Part shown: positions 7,688-15,484 of the stretch, piece after piece
How the letters are laid out: every line of letters begins with the position of its first letter
Numbering within the stretch: the stretch's first letter is position 1
Source: Deltaproteobacteria bacterium
GTDB lineage: Bacteria; UBA10199; JACPAL01
Length of the DNA: 64,000 nt
Direction of reading: 5' to 3'
NCBI GenBank assembly: GCA_016180855.1
Contig: JACPAL010000007.1
Coordinates: 1-64,000, forward strand
Made by a program: the position numbers and the translations under genes
Notes under the pieces: generated by a model
What the model was told of the DNA's origin: nothing
The model's database searches: none
The model's input: only the letters and a program-made list of their open reading frames with translations

Positions 7688-9069
7688 TTCCAATGGAGTC
7701 TCGACGGCTTTGCAGAAACTTTATTTTCCTTATTTTTTGCCTACTGGTATTGATGACCCTTGTCTCCTGCGCGGTGACACGACCAAATTTGAATCGACTC
7801 TATGGGGATCTTGCCCGAAGGAAACATTACCCTGTGATCCTGATCCCGGGTGTCTTCGGGTCCCGTCTGGTCAATAAGAAGAGCGGGAAAGAGGTCTGGC
7901 CCGGCGGGTTCTTTAACCTGATGACGGGTCGCCACTTCAACGATCTGGCGATCCCGGTAACCTCCGAAGACGTTCATAAAAACCGCGATTCCATGCAGCC
8001 GGCCGGTCTCTTTTTCGAGGCGGTGGGGCACGACTTTTACGGGGAAATTATCAAGACCCTCGAAGGACCGGGTGGTTACCATTGCGCGCCGGCCGACCGA
8101 CCGAGACCGGAGACCGATTGCTACCTTTTCTCCTGGGATTGGAGGAGGGATTTCACCGAGGCGGCCGCGGAGCTTGACCGTTTGATTGAGAGCATCCGGC
8201 GTCGCGCTGGAGACACGCACCTCAAGGTCGACATCGTGGCCCATAGCGCCGGTGCCCTCGTGGCACGCTACTACCTCCGTTTTGGGGGAGAAGATGTGCT
8301 CAACCGGGAAAACGCCGTCGTCACTCAGGCGGGTGCCGCAAAGGTCCGCAAGGCGGTCCTGATCACGCCGCCCAACTTCGGATCGGTCACCGCCCTTCAG
8401 GTGGCGATGATGGGGTATCGGATCAGCCCCTTCGGGACAATACAGCCGGAGACACTCGCGACTTTCCCGAGCACCTACCAGCTCCTGCCACATCCGGATC
8501 GCGACTGGATGGTCGATGAGTACGGTCAAAAGATCAGCATGGACCTCTACAACATCGAGACATGGGAAAAAGGCTCCTGGTGGATTTTTGACCCGAAGAT
8601 CCGGCGTCGCATCGGCGAAAAATTTCACCATCCGGAAGATGCCAATCGCTATCTTCTATCTCTCGAACGCCTGATGACCCAATCGTTGGTCCGAGCCCGG
8701 TGGTTTCATCATTATCTCTCAATTCCTGTCGGAAAATCACCCACACATTATATCGTCTTTGGAGGGGACTGTCATCAGACACCGGCCCGGTGCCTGATGG
8801 AAACGGTTCATGGAAGGGTCATGATCCGGCTCCGGCCTGACGAAGTCGTCCGCCAGATTGAGGGTGTTGATTACGAGCGATTGATGTTGGAGCCGGGAGA
8901 CGGAAGGGTCACCAAGGCCTCGGTCCTGGCGAGGACGACGCTTGATCCGGAACAGAAGCAGACGGGGTACTTTCCGATTGAGGCGTTTGTCTTTCTTTGC
9001 CGCGATCATGAAGAGATGCCGGGAGACATCACGTTTCGGGATAACCTCTTAAACGTGCTGCTCTATTGA
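7684..9069 (+). CDS. LCAT-family lipase/acyltransferase lipoprotein
   Basis: 461 residues. N-terminal signal ending in lipobox LVSC (Cys29), so a lipoprotein. Then comes the LCAT/PDAT signature HYPVILIPGVFGSRL (~50-65), nucleophile elbow AHSAG (Ser188) and GDGRV (~400) carrying the likely catalytic Asp. The family moves or hydrolyses acyl chains of phospholipids. TTG at 7684 has GGAGG at a good distance; ATG at 7693 is an alternative. It overlaps the doxX stop, so it is probably the last gene of the radical SAM transcription unit, though a role in that system is unclear. A repeat-bearing 160-bp gap follows. Confidence 0.85.
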   Translation: MIPMESRRLCRNFIFLIFCLLVLMTLVSCAVTRPNLNRLYGDLARRKHYPVILIPGVFGSRLVNKKSGKEVWPGGFFNLMTGRHFNDLAIPVTSEDVHKNRDSMQPAGLFFEAVGHDFYGEIIKTLEGPGGYHCAPADRPRPETDCYLFSWDWRRDFTEAAAELDRLIESIRRRAGDTHLKVDIVAHSAGALVARYYLRFGGEDVLNRENAVVTQAGAAKVRKAVLITPPNFGSVTALQVAMMGYRISPFGTIQPETLATFPSTYQLLPHPDRDWMVDEYGQKISMDLYNIETWEKGSWWIFDPKIRRRIGEKFHHPEDANRYLLSLERLMTQSLVRARWFHHYLSIPVGKSPTHYIVFGGDCHQTPARCLMETVHGRVMIRLRPDEVVRQIEGVDYERLMLEPGDGRVTKASVLARTTLDPEQKQTGYFPIEAFVFLCRDHEEMPGDITFRDNLLNVLLY

Positions 9070-9129
9070 ATCAGCCAGATTTGAAGACCTTTTCGTTTCC
9101 ACGGCATCAAAGCGTATAGAAACCAAAAA

Positions 9130-9166
9130 CCCTTCGACTTGGCCCTCAACGGGCCTCGCTCAGGGT
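9130..9166. repeat. REP-like palindromic repeat (CTTCGA...CTCAG family), intergenic
   Basis: CCCTTCGAC ... GCTCAGGGT flanks an inner GGCCC-TCAAC-GGGCC hairpin, in the 160-bp gap before the disulfide oxidoreductase gene. It shares its ends with copies inside that gene (9462 and 9960). No promoter is confidently seen in the rest of the gap. Confidence 0.6.
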
Positions 9167-9230
9167 AAAAAAGGGGGACTTATAAAGATCAGGATCGGAC
9201 CTGTGCCACGTAAAGAACCAGATTCCCCAT

Positions 9231-10730
9231 ATGAGTAAACACTATCATTTGATCGTTATCGGCGCCGGGTCGGGGGGACTCGTTGCGGCGGCTGGGGCGG
9301 CAGGACTTGGGGCCAAGGTTGCATTGGTCGAGAAGCACAAAATGGGGGGTGATTGCCTCAACACCGGTTGTGTCCCCTCGAAGGCGATTATCCGAACGGC
9401 GAAACTGATTTATGATGCGAAAACCGGAAGTCGGTTTGGTCTTTCCGATCTTAACGCCGATATCAACCCTTCAACGCCGCTCAGGGTTGATCTTTCCCAA
9501 ATCATTAAATCGGTCCAATCGGTTCAGGGAAAATTGGAGCCGCATGACTCACCCGACCGGTTCCGAAAATTGGGAGTCGATCTCCACTTTGGGACCTTTC
9601 GATTCATCTCTCCGTACGAGATCACCGATGGAACTGTTACCTTATCGGCAAAACGATTTGTCATTGCGACCGGTGCCTCTCCCTTTGTGCCACCGATCAA
9701 GGGGATCAAAGAAATCTCGATTCTCACAAGCGATAATGTTTGGAGCCTCAAGGAAATTCCAAAACGGTTAGTGGTCTTGGGTGGAGGCCCGATTGGTGCT
9801 GAGCTGACTCAAGTCTTCGCCCGACTTGGATCGAGGGTCACTGTCGTTGAAATGTTGGACTCCCTTCTCATCCGGGAGGATGCGGAGGTTTCACAAGCCA
9901 TCAAAGAACGCTTTATAAAAGAAGGAATCGAGGTCTTGACCGGTCACAAGGCGGTTGAAATCAACCCTTCGACTCTGCTCAGAGTTGATGCTGAGCGCAG
10001 TCGAAGCATCAAGAAATCGGGTGAGTCCTTTGAACTGATGGCACAAGAAGGCGAGAAGGAAAAACGAATCCCATTTGACCAGATTCTTGTCGCGGTCGGC
10101 CGTGCCCCAAACGTGAACAACCTCGATTTGGAAAAGGCGGGAATAAGATTCTCCAGAAAAGGAATCGCGGTGGACGATTACCTCCGAACATCCGCCAAAC
10201 ATATCTATGCCTGTGGCGATGTCGTCGGTCCTTATCAATTCACCCACACCGCCGACTTTCAGGCGCGGCTGATCTTACGAAATGCACTCTTTCCCGGCAG
10301 ATCAAAGATCGACTACCGGGTCGTTCCGTGGTGCACCTTCACCGATCCGGAGGTGGCGCGGGTTGGCTTGAACGAAAAAGAAGCCAAGGAAAAAGGTCTC
10401 CACCATGACATTTATTCTTATTCCTTCAAAGATTTGGATCGTGCCGTCTGTGACCGTGAGGACGAGGGATTCATCAAGGTCTTGACCCAAAAAAGCTCGG
10501 ATCAATTATTGGGGGTGACGATTGTTGGACCCCACGCCGGGGATCTGCTTCACGAACTCGCGTTGGCGATGCATCAAAGGATCGGACTGAAAAAAGTCGC
10601 CTCGATGATCCATGTCTATCCGACACTTGCCGAAATTTCAAAGCGCGTTGGCGATGCGTATCAGAGAACGAGACTCACGCCTCGTTACAAAAAGTGGCTG
10701 GAAAGATATTTCCGATGGAGATTCGGATGA
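9231..10730 (+). CDS. FAD-dependent pyridine nucleotide-disulfide oxidoreductase (mercuric reductase/lipoamide dehydrogenase type)
   Basis: 499 residues. FAD-binding GAGSGG (residues 11-16), redox-active disulfide CLNTGC (C42/C47), NAD(P)-binding GGGPIGAEL, second FAD motif YACGDV, and a C-terminal dimer domain with HVYPTLAE. The C-terminal vicinal cysteines of true MerA are absent, so the mercury-reductase label is only by family. Two repeat-derived stretches interrupt the normal alignment: INPSTPLRVD (~77-87) and INPSTLLRVDAERSRSIKK (~243-262), encoded by palindromic REP-like DNA yet in frame. It is the first gene of the arsenosugar-type operon (ATGA overlap with the next gene); similar oxidoreductases often sit next to TVP38 proteins. 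Confidence 0.88.
   Translation: MSKHYHLIVIGAGSGGLVAAAGAAGLGAKVALVEKHKMGGDCLNTGCVPSKAIIRTAKLIYDAKTGSRFGLSDLNADINPSTPLRVDLSQIIKSVQSVQGKLEPHDSPDRFRKLGVDLHFGTFRFISPYEITDGTVTLSAKRFVIATGASPFVPPIKGIKEISILTSDNVWSLKEIPKRLVVLGGGPIGAELTQVFARLGSRVTVVEMLDSLLIREDAEVSQAIKERFIKEGIEVLTGHKAVEINPSTLLRVDAERSRSIKKSGESFELMAQEGEKEKRIPFDQILVAVGRAPNVNNLDLEKAGIRFSRKGIAVDDYLRTSAKHIYACGDVVGPYQFTHTADFQARLILRNALFPGRSKIDYRVVPWCTFTDPEVARVGLNEKEAKEKGLHHDIYSYSFKDLDRAVCDREDEGFIKVLTQKSSDQLLGVTIVGPHAGDLLHELALAMHQRIGLKKVASMIHVYPTLAEISKRVGDAYQRTRLTPRYKKWLERYFRWRFG
9462..9491. repeat. In-frame REP-like palindrome inside the oxidoreductase gene
   Basis: Perfect inverted repeat with 9-bp arms ATCAACCCT / AGGGTTGAT and a 12-nt loop. 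It encodes the INPSTPLRVD insertion and belongs to the same family as 9130 and 9960. Confidence 0.7.
9960..10009. repeat. Second in-frame REP-like palindrome inside the oxidoreductase gene
   Basis: CTTCGACTCTGCTCAG (9967-9982) pairs with CTGAGCGCAGTCGAAG (9991-10006), with two mismatches and an 8-nt loop. It is preceded by ATCAACC as in the first copy and encodes residues ~244-260 without breaking the frame. Confidence 0.75.
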
Positions 10731-11389
10731 TGGTTCGACAAGCTCACCACATTCCATTAGTCAGCGTTATTGTCCCTGTTCATCAAGAGGATCGGCATTT
10801 GGTTAAAAATCTCACTCAACTCCAAGGGGACCCACGAATCGAGGTCATCGTGGTTGAAGCAGAAAAGGTCGGTGTAGCCAACCGCGCCTATCAGATGAAC
10901 CTTGGCGCGTGCCAGGCACGTGGTCAACTGCTTGTTTTTCTTCACGTTGACACCTTAATTCATCCCAAGGATCTGTGGATAACTTATCAAAGACTAAAAG
11001 AGGATCCTTCCTTCGTCGGAGGCGTCTTTCGGTTCACTCTCGATACCCAATCTCCCAAGGCGCGCCTTCTTGAATTAGGGGTTTTACTCCGGCAACAAAT
11101 TTTCCATCTCCCTTACGGTGACCAGGCGATCTTCATTCGAAGGTCACGCTTCGAAGCGATGGGAGGTTACCCGGAGGTTCCTCTCTTGGAAGATGTTTTG
11201 TTTATCCAAAAGATGAAGAAACAGGGAAAACTCTTTTTCTGTTCAAAACCGGCAATCACAAGCGTCCGTCGTTGGGAGCGCCATGGATATCTCAAGACGA
11301 CAGTCGTGAATTTGGCGACAATGATTCTATGGAAATCGGGTGTCTCGTTGGAGCGTTTGCACACCTTCCGGAGGAGGTTTTTCTCATGA
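10727..11389 (+). CDS. rSAM/selenodomain-associated glycosyltransferase (TIGR04283 type)
   Basis: About 220 residues of a GT-A family 2 glycosyltransferase: SVIVPVHQED at the N-terminus, QMNLGACQARGQLLVFLHVDT with the metal-binding DxD-like HVD, and GDQAIFIRR plus EDVLF later. This subfamily recurs with the arsenosugar genes and is thought to help attach or process the sugar part (family knowledge). Start chosen at ATG 10727, overlapping the upstream TGA (ATGA). The first residues (MVRQAHH) come from a small palindromic repeat at 10731-10749. It overlaps arsS by four bases downstream. Confidence 0.85.
   Translation: MMVRQAHHIPLVSVIVPVHQEDRHLVKNLTQLQGDPRIEVIVVEAEKVGVANRAYQMNLGACQARGQLLVFLHVDTLIHPKDLWITYQRLKEDPSFVGGVFRFTLDTQSPKARLLELGVLLRQQIFHLPYGDQAIFIRRSRFEAMGGYPEVPLLEDVLFIQKMKKQGKLFFCSKPAITSVRRWERHGYLKTTVVNLATMILWKSGVSLERLHTFRRRFFS
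10731..10749. repeat. Short palindromic repeat at the glycosyltransferase start
   Basis: TGGTTCGACAAGCTCACCA, an imperfect palindrome of the TTCGA...GCTCA type. It supplies the first codons (MVRQAHH) of the glycosyltransferase, where family members normally begin directly at the ISVIIP strand. Confidence 0.5.
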
Positions 11390-12435
11390 CCCCGTTCCAA
11401 GATACATTGAAACGGCATCGTCTCAGTCTGACACGACAGAAGACCGAGATTTTGCAGATCAACGTCGGCAAGCTGTGTGATCTCGCTTGTCTCCACTGCC
11501 ATGTGGAGGCGGGGCCAAAACGCAAGGAGATTATGGAACGGAAGACTGTCGAGCGGCTCATGGAACTTTTGAAGAAGTCACCTGCTGTTCAGACCGTTGA
11601 TCTGACCGGCGGGGCGCCAGAACTCAACCCGAACTTCCGCTACTTGGTCGAAGAATCCAGCAAGATTCTAACCAGCCGCAAAGCGGCGTTGAGGGGGAGT
11701 CTCCATCCGGCTTTGCCGGTGGAGGGGGCGACGCAAGCCCCTGTAATTGACCGGTGTAATTTGACTGTCCTCTTTCAAAAGGGACAAGAGGAGACCCCCT
11801 ATTTTCTGAAAGAACACCGGGTGCAGATCGTTGCCTCGCTCCCCTGCTATTCCAAGGAAAACGTCGAGGCACAACGGGGTCGCGGGGTCTTTGATAAAAG
11901 CATCCGGGCACTTCGGTTCCTGAATGAATTGGGATACGGAAAGGAAGGGACCGGTCTTCTCCTCGACCTTGTTTACAATCCGGTCGGTCCCTTCCTGCCG
12001 CCACCTCAATCGGAGTTGGAGGCCGATTACAAAAAAGAGCTGAAAGAACTCTTTGGAATTGAGTTTAATCACCTGTTGACCATCACCAACATGCCAATCA
12101 AGAGATTTCACGATTATTTGGAACGCCGAGGTGAGTTAGACCAATACGCAGACCTTCTCGCTACCCATTTCAACCAGGAGGCAGTCGGTCGTGTGATGTG
12201 CCGTAATCTTGTTTCCATAGGCTGGGACGGAAAAATCTACGATTGTGATTTTAATCAGATGTTGGAGATTCCGCTGGGTGGAAAGAGGCGAACAATCTGG
12301 GAGATTGAGTCGCTTGATGAATTGGTCTCAGAGTCGATTGCGTTTGCCAATCATTGCTACGGTTGCACCGCAGGAGCTGGAAGTTCGTGTTCCGGTTCAC
12401 TTGTGAAGAAAGGAGGATATCGTAATGATAAATAG
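11386..12435 (+). CDS. arsS: Arsenosugar biosynthesis radical SAM protein ArsS
   Basis: About 349 residues. The radical SAM motif CDLACLHC (C31, C35, C38), the next-strand DLTGGAPEL, and the C-terminal DUF3641 region (GWDGKIYDCDFNQML and CYGCTAGAGSSC) are diagnostic of ArsS. ArsS joins a deoxyadenosyl group from SAM to dimethylarsenic made by ArsM, building the arsenosugar skeleton (known for the family). Start ATG 11386 has GGAGGAGG upstream and overlaps the previous stop (ATGA). Residues ~96-119 are encoded by an inserted structured repeat (11671-11742), kept in frame between an SSK and an IDRCNLTVL segment. It overlaps arsM by 11 bases. Confidence 0.93.
   Translation: MTPFQDTLKRHRLSLTRQKTEILQINVGKLCDLACLHCHVEAGPKRKEIMERKTVERLMELLKKSPAVQTVDLTGGAPELNPNFRYLVEESSKILTSRKAALRGSLHPALPVEGATQAPVIDRCNLTVLFQKGQEETPYFLKEHRVQIVASLPCYSKENVEAQRGRGVFDKSIRALRFLNELGYGKEGTGLLLDLVYNPVGPFLPPPQSELEADYKKELKELFGIEFNHLLTITNMPIKRFHDYLERRGELDQYADLLATHFNQEAVGRVMCRNLVSIGWDGKIYDCDFNQMLEIPLGGKRRTIWEIESLDELVSESIAFANHCYGCTAGAGSSCSGSLVKKGGYRNDK
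11671..11742. repeat. Multi-stem structured repeat, copy A (in frame in arsS)
   Basis: About 72 bp: hairpin GCCGC-AAA-GCGGC, then CTCCA...CCGGC-TTT-GCCGG...GGAG, then GGGGGCGACGCAAGCCCC. Copy B at 12448 shares both flanks almost identically (first 29 bases identical), while the middle stem differs by compensatory changes. Confidence 0.8.
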
Positions 12436-13558
12436 TCTTAGCGAAAACCAGCCGCAAAGCGGCGTTGAGGGGGAGGCTCCAACCCGCCGTTGCCAAGGCG
12501 GGGTGGAGGGGGCGATGCGAGCCCCTAGAGAAGACGTGAAAAATTATTATGGCAAGGTCCTCAGGGGAAAGAAAGACCTCAAGACCAACGCCTGTTGCGG
12601 CACCGATAGTTTCCCGGCTCATCTCCGTGAGATTGTAAAGATGATCCATCCGGAGATTATTGAAAAATGTTACGGCTGTGGCTCACCCATCCCATCAGTA
12701 TTGGCGGGGCTGACGGTTTTGGACCTTGGGTGCGGAACGGGACGCGATTCCTATATCCTTTCCAAGTTGGTCGGTCCAGAAGGTCAGGTCATCGGTGTTG
12801 ATATGACCGATGAACAACTGGAAGTGGCGCAACACCATCTCCCCTTTCAAATGAAACAGTTTGGATTTTCGAAACCGAACGTCCGTTTTTTGAAAGGGTA
12901 TATTGAGGATCTTGAATCATTGGGGATTGCAAATCATTCAGTTGATCTGATCGTTTCCAACTGTGTCATCAACCTCTCGCCCGACAAGCGGCGCGTCTTC
13001 TCCGAAATCTTCCGCATTTTGAAACCGGGCGGGGAACTCTATTTCGCCGATATTTTTACCGGGCGCCGGATGCCGAGGGAATTGTCGGAAGATCCAGTCC
13101 TCCTGGGCGAATGTCTCGGCGGCGCGCTTTACCTCGAAGACTTTCGCCGATTGCTTCTTGAGGTTGGATGCCACGATTATCGTGTTACCTCCCGTTCCAA
13201 AATTGAATTGAAAAATCCGGAGGTCGAGGCAAAAGCGGGGATGATCGACTTCTGGTCGATGACGATCCGGGCGTTCAAGCTGAAACTCGAAGACCGATGT
13301 GAGGATTACGGACAGATCGCTACTTACTTGGGAACGATTCCGGAATCACCTCATGCCTTCTTTCTTGATGACCACCACCTGTTTGAAAAAGGGCGCTCGG
13401 TTCCAGTCTGTAGCAATACAGCGGCAATGCTTCAACAGACAAGGGTTGCCTCGCACTTCAAAGTAACCGGCGATCTCTCGACTCACTATGGACTTTTTGA
13501 TTGCGGTGGTACAACGGCCACCGACAGGGAAAGAGTTTCGTCAGGGGGATGTTGCTGA
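12425..13558 (+). CDS. arsM: Arsenite S-adenosylmethionine methyltransferase ArsM
   Basis: 377 residues. KTNACC (C57/C58) is the arsenic-binding pair typical of ArsM, motif I is VLDLGCGTGRDSY (~98-110), conserved KCYGCGSPIP lies just before it, VSNCVINLSPDK follows, and the C-terminus ends SGGCC. It methylates trivalent arsenic using SAM and feeds ArsS, its immediate upstream neighbour. AAAGGAGG precedes the ATG at 12425. Residues ~8-34 derive from structured repeat copy B, giving an unusual N-terminal extension before the normal VKNYYGKVL start. The next gene starts on its stop codon (TGATG). Confidence 0.92.
   Translation: MINSLSENQPQSGVEGEAPTRRCQGGVEGAMRAPREDVKNYYGKVLRGKKDLKTNACCGTDSFPAHLREIVKMIHPEIIEKCYGCGSPIPSVLAGLTVLDLGCGTGRDSYILSKLVGPEGQVIGVDMTDEQLEVAQHHLPFQMKQFGFSKPNVRFLKGYIEDLESLGIANHSVDLIVSNCVINLSPDKRRVFSEIFRILKPGGELYFADIFTGRRMPRELSEDPVLLGECLGGALYLEDFRRLLLEVGCHDYRVTSRSKIELKNPEVEAKAGMIDFWSMTIRAFKLKLEDRCEDYGQIATYLGTIPESPHAFFLDDHHLFEKGRSVPVCSNTAAMLQQTRVASHFKVTGDLSTHYGLFDCGGTTATDRERVSSGGCC
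12448..12527. repeat. Multi-stem structured repeat, copy B (in frame in arsM)
   Basis: 80 bp, same architecture as copy A at 11671. The central stem is longer (CCCGCC...GGCGGG), while the outer GCCGC-AAA-GCGGC hairpin and the final GGGGGCGATGCGAGCCCC are conserved. It lies within the first 35 codons of arsM. Confidence 0.8.
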
Positions 13559-14130
13559 TGAACGAACTTCTCATCTTTGCCAAATATCCCGAACCGGGAC
13601 GGGTCAAGACGCGACTTGCGCGAACTGTCGGTCCTGTAAAAGCGGCCCTCCGTTATCGGGGCATGGTCGAGATGGTTATGCAAAAGAGTCTTCCCTTGAA
13701 TGGTGAGTACCAACGGGCTCTCTGTTTTGATCCTCCCGAAAGGGAAAACGATTTTAGAAAATGGTTTCCTTCACTCGATTTGAGGCGACAAGGAGGTGGG
13801 GATTTGGGACAACGAATGTCAGCCGCTTTTCAAGAGTCGTTGGCAAAGGGTTCGAATCGAGCGGTGTTGATCGGCACCGATTGCATCGAGATCAACCGAT
13901 CTCTTTTATGTGAGGCCTTTGATCGTCTGGATAAGGCTGATCTTGTCCTCGGCCCGGCCAAGGACGGAGGTTATTATTTGATCGGGATGAAGAAGACGCA
14001 TCCCTTTCTTTTTGAGGGGATCCCCTGGAGTACGGAGAAGGTCCTTGATGAGACTCTTGAAAAGGCCAAGAGGGACCGCCTCAAGGTTGAACTGTTCAAA
14101 ACACTCTCGGATCTCGATGAAGAATTTTAA
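13558..14130 (+). CDS. rSAM/selenodomain-associated transferase (TIGR04282, DUF2064)
   Basis: 190 residues of the GT-A-like DUF2064 family: ELLIFAKYPEPGRVKTRLA at the N-terminus is the family signature, followed by LGQRMSAAFQ, VLIGTDCIEI and LGPAKDGGYYLIGMK. These nucleotidyl/glycosyltransferase-like proteins co-occur with ArsS/ArsM and with the TIGR04283 transferase in arsenosugar clusters. Start ATG 13558 overlaps the arsM stop and has AGGGGG upstream. The next gene begins 14 bases before its end, so the operon is tightly coupled. Exact acceptor is not known from sequence. Confidence 0.9.
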   Translation: MNELLIFAKYPEPGRVKTRLARTVGPVKAALRYRGMVEMVMQKSLPLNGEYQRALCFDPPERENDFRKWFPSLDLRRQGGGDLGQRMSAAFQESLAKGSNRAVLIGTDCIEINRSLLCEAFDRLDKADLVLGPAKDGGYYLIGMKKTHPFLFEGIPWSTEKVLDETLEKAKRDRLKVELFKTLSDLDEEF

Positions 14131-14773
14131 GCCACTTCTTTTTCTGTTGATCTTGGTGGGTGGGTTGGCTGCCTATTTTTTCACACCACTTCGACAAGTC
14201 ATGACGCCAGCTCGTCTCGTCGCCTTAACCCACTCGACACATGGAGTTTGGTGGATGCCGGTCGTCCTCATTCTTTTCTATGGCATCGGGGGGTTGTTTG
14301 GTCTTCCCGGATCGGCCCTGACTTTAGCCATCGGTGCCCTGTATGGGGTCCTCCCCGGATTTTTCTACAACGTGATTGCCTCAAACCTTGCCGCCGGTGC
14401 CGGTTTCTTCGGGGCGCGATACTTGGGACGGGATTTTGTCTCCCGTTTTCTGAAAGGAAAATGGAAGGAGTTCGATGAACAAGCGGCGAGCCACGGGTTT
14501 CGCCTGATCTTTTATCTTCGCCTCGTCCCTCTTTTCCCTTTCAATGGAATCAACTTCGGTGCCGGTCTTTCCAAGGTCCGATTCACTGATTACGCGGTTG
14601 CTTCATTGTTGGGGATGATCCCCGGCACCTTCGTCTATACCTACTTCGCCTCATCCCTTTTGAGTAGGACCACAGGGGCCAAAGAGGAAGCAACGTTCCA
14701 CTTGATACTTTCAACGGTTCTGTTCGTACTGTTGTCCCTCATTCCGGTGATTTATAAACAATTCAGGAAGTGA
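14117..14773 (+). CDS. TVP38/TMEM64 family membrane protein
   Basis: About 218 residues with five or so hydrophobic helices and the VTT (SNARE-associated/DedA-like) motif region: GLFGLPGSALTLAIGALYG, then SNLAAGAGFFGARYLGRDF and RLVPLFPFNGINFGAGLSKVRF. Inner-membrane protein, possibly a small-solute or lipid transporter; the family commonly accompanies the disulfide oxidoreductase type seen at 9231. Start ATG 14117 (MKNFKPLLF) places the first helix at the N-terminus; upstream in-frame codons are Arg-rich and overlap the previous gene. Probably the last gene of the arsenosugar operon. Confidence 0.88.
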   Translation: MKNFKPLLFLLILVGGLAAYFFTPLRQVMTPARLVALTHSTHGVWWMPVVLILFYGIGGLFGLPGSALTLAIGALYGVLPGFFYNVIASNLAAGAGFFGARYLGRDFVSRFLKGKWKEFDEQAASHGFRLIFYLRLVPLFPFNGINFGAGLSKVRFTDYAVASLLGMIPGTFVYTYFASSLLSRTTGAKEEATFHLILSTVLFVLLSLIPVIYKQFRK

Positions 14774-14853
14774 GCCGATGAATGCTCCCTACGGCTTGGT
14801 TGAGAAAAAACAATGGAAAGTCTGTAGCAGTTGGTGTACTAACTAAGCTAGAA

Positions 14854-15240
14854 ATGAAAATCATTCTGGCGCATCGCTTCAACTTCCCATTTGTCTTTTT
14901 GTTGAGCTTCGCACTCCTCACCGCAAGGACGGTTTGTTCCTGTGAGTCGTTTTCAGCGGCAAGTCATGATCATCAACATGCAAAAGCCCAACAAGACGCT
15001 CACGAGCATGATTCGCCCCCTGAACCTTACCACGACGACTGTCTTTGTGCCCATGTTGATCAGGGTGTTGCCTTACAAACATACCAGTTCAGTCCGGCTT
15101 TCTCGTTTTTTATTGGTTCACTCACTTCGATCGGTCTTGATTCGTTTCCGGACCATCATGCCACAAAGCCAATGGTCTCCTATCATTCGCCGCCTTCCAC
15201 CCGCCCACTCTATATTACACAATCATCCCTTCTGATGTAG
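14854..15240 (+). CDS. Small exported His-rich protein, unknown function
   Basis: 128 residues from ATG 14854. A signal-like hydrophobic stretch (FPFVFLLSFALLTA) is followed by a His/Asp-rich segment (SHDHQHAKAQQDAHEHDSPPEPYHDDCLCAHVD) with cysteines at CSC and CLC. The composition suggests periplasmic metal binding (inference). It resembles no family I can name with confidence. It lies after the TVP38 gene and before another small membrane ORF and cysteine synthase. An upstream start at 14782 would add a non-signal N-terminus and is less likely. Confidence 0.55.
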   Translation: MKIILAHRFNFPFVFLLSFALLTARTVCSCESFSAASHDHQHAKAQQDAHEHDSPPEPYHDDCLCAHVDQGVALQTYQFSPAFSFFIGSLTSIGLDSFPDHHATKPMVSYHSPPSTRPLYITQSSLLM

Positions 15241-15316
15241 CGAGCCACCTGTTGTTTTTGGTTGGCTGGCGATTTTACGCCCGCCCGCTCTGCATTCACC
15301 TTAAGAAAGGATTTTT

Positions 15317-15484
15317 ATGGATTTTTCATTTCTCGGATTTCATGGCTTGAAAGAGGTTTTCAATAATAGGCATGACTTGTTATTGGCGGGCCAGATCTGT
15401 CTGGGCGTGGGGGTCATCATCATGGGGATCATAGCCAGCAGCTCCGTCATCACGAGGAGGAATAATCATGAAAACGGTAGATAA
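15317..15484 (+). CDS. 55-residue single-span membrane protein
   Basis: Short ORF with AAGAAAGGA at proper distance from ATG 15317. The product starts MDFSFLGFHGLKEVFNNRH and has one strong membrane helix (LLLAGQICLGVGVIIMGIIA), then a charged tail. Its last 17 bases overlap the cysteine synthase start at 15468, indicating coupling. No function recognised. Between 15241 and 15316 nothing else is evident. Confidence 0.5.
   Translation: MDFSFLGFHGLKEVFNNRHDLLLAGQICLGVGVIIMGIIASSSVITRRNNHENGR

Noticed and set aside
10908-10920. Copy of the CGTGCCAGGCACG palindrome in the glycosyltransferase gene
   Set aside because: The encoded GACQARGQLLVFLH stretch is the normal family motif, so the palindrome here is likely a codon coincidence rather than an inserted repeat.
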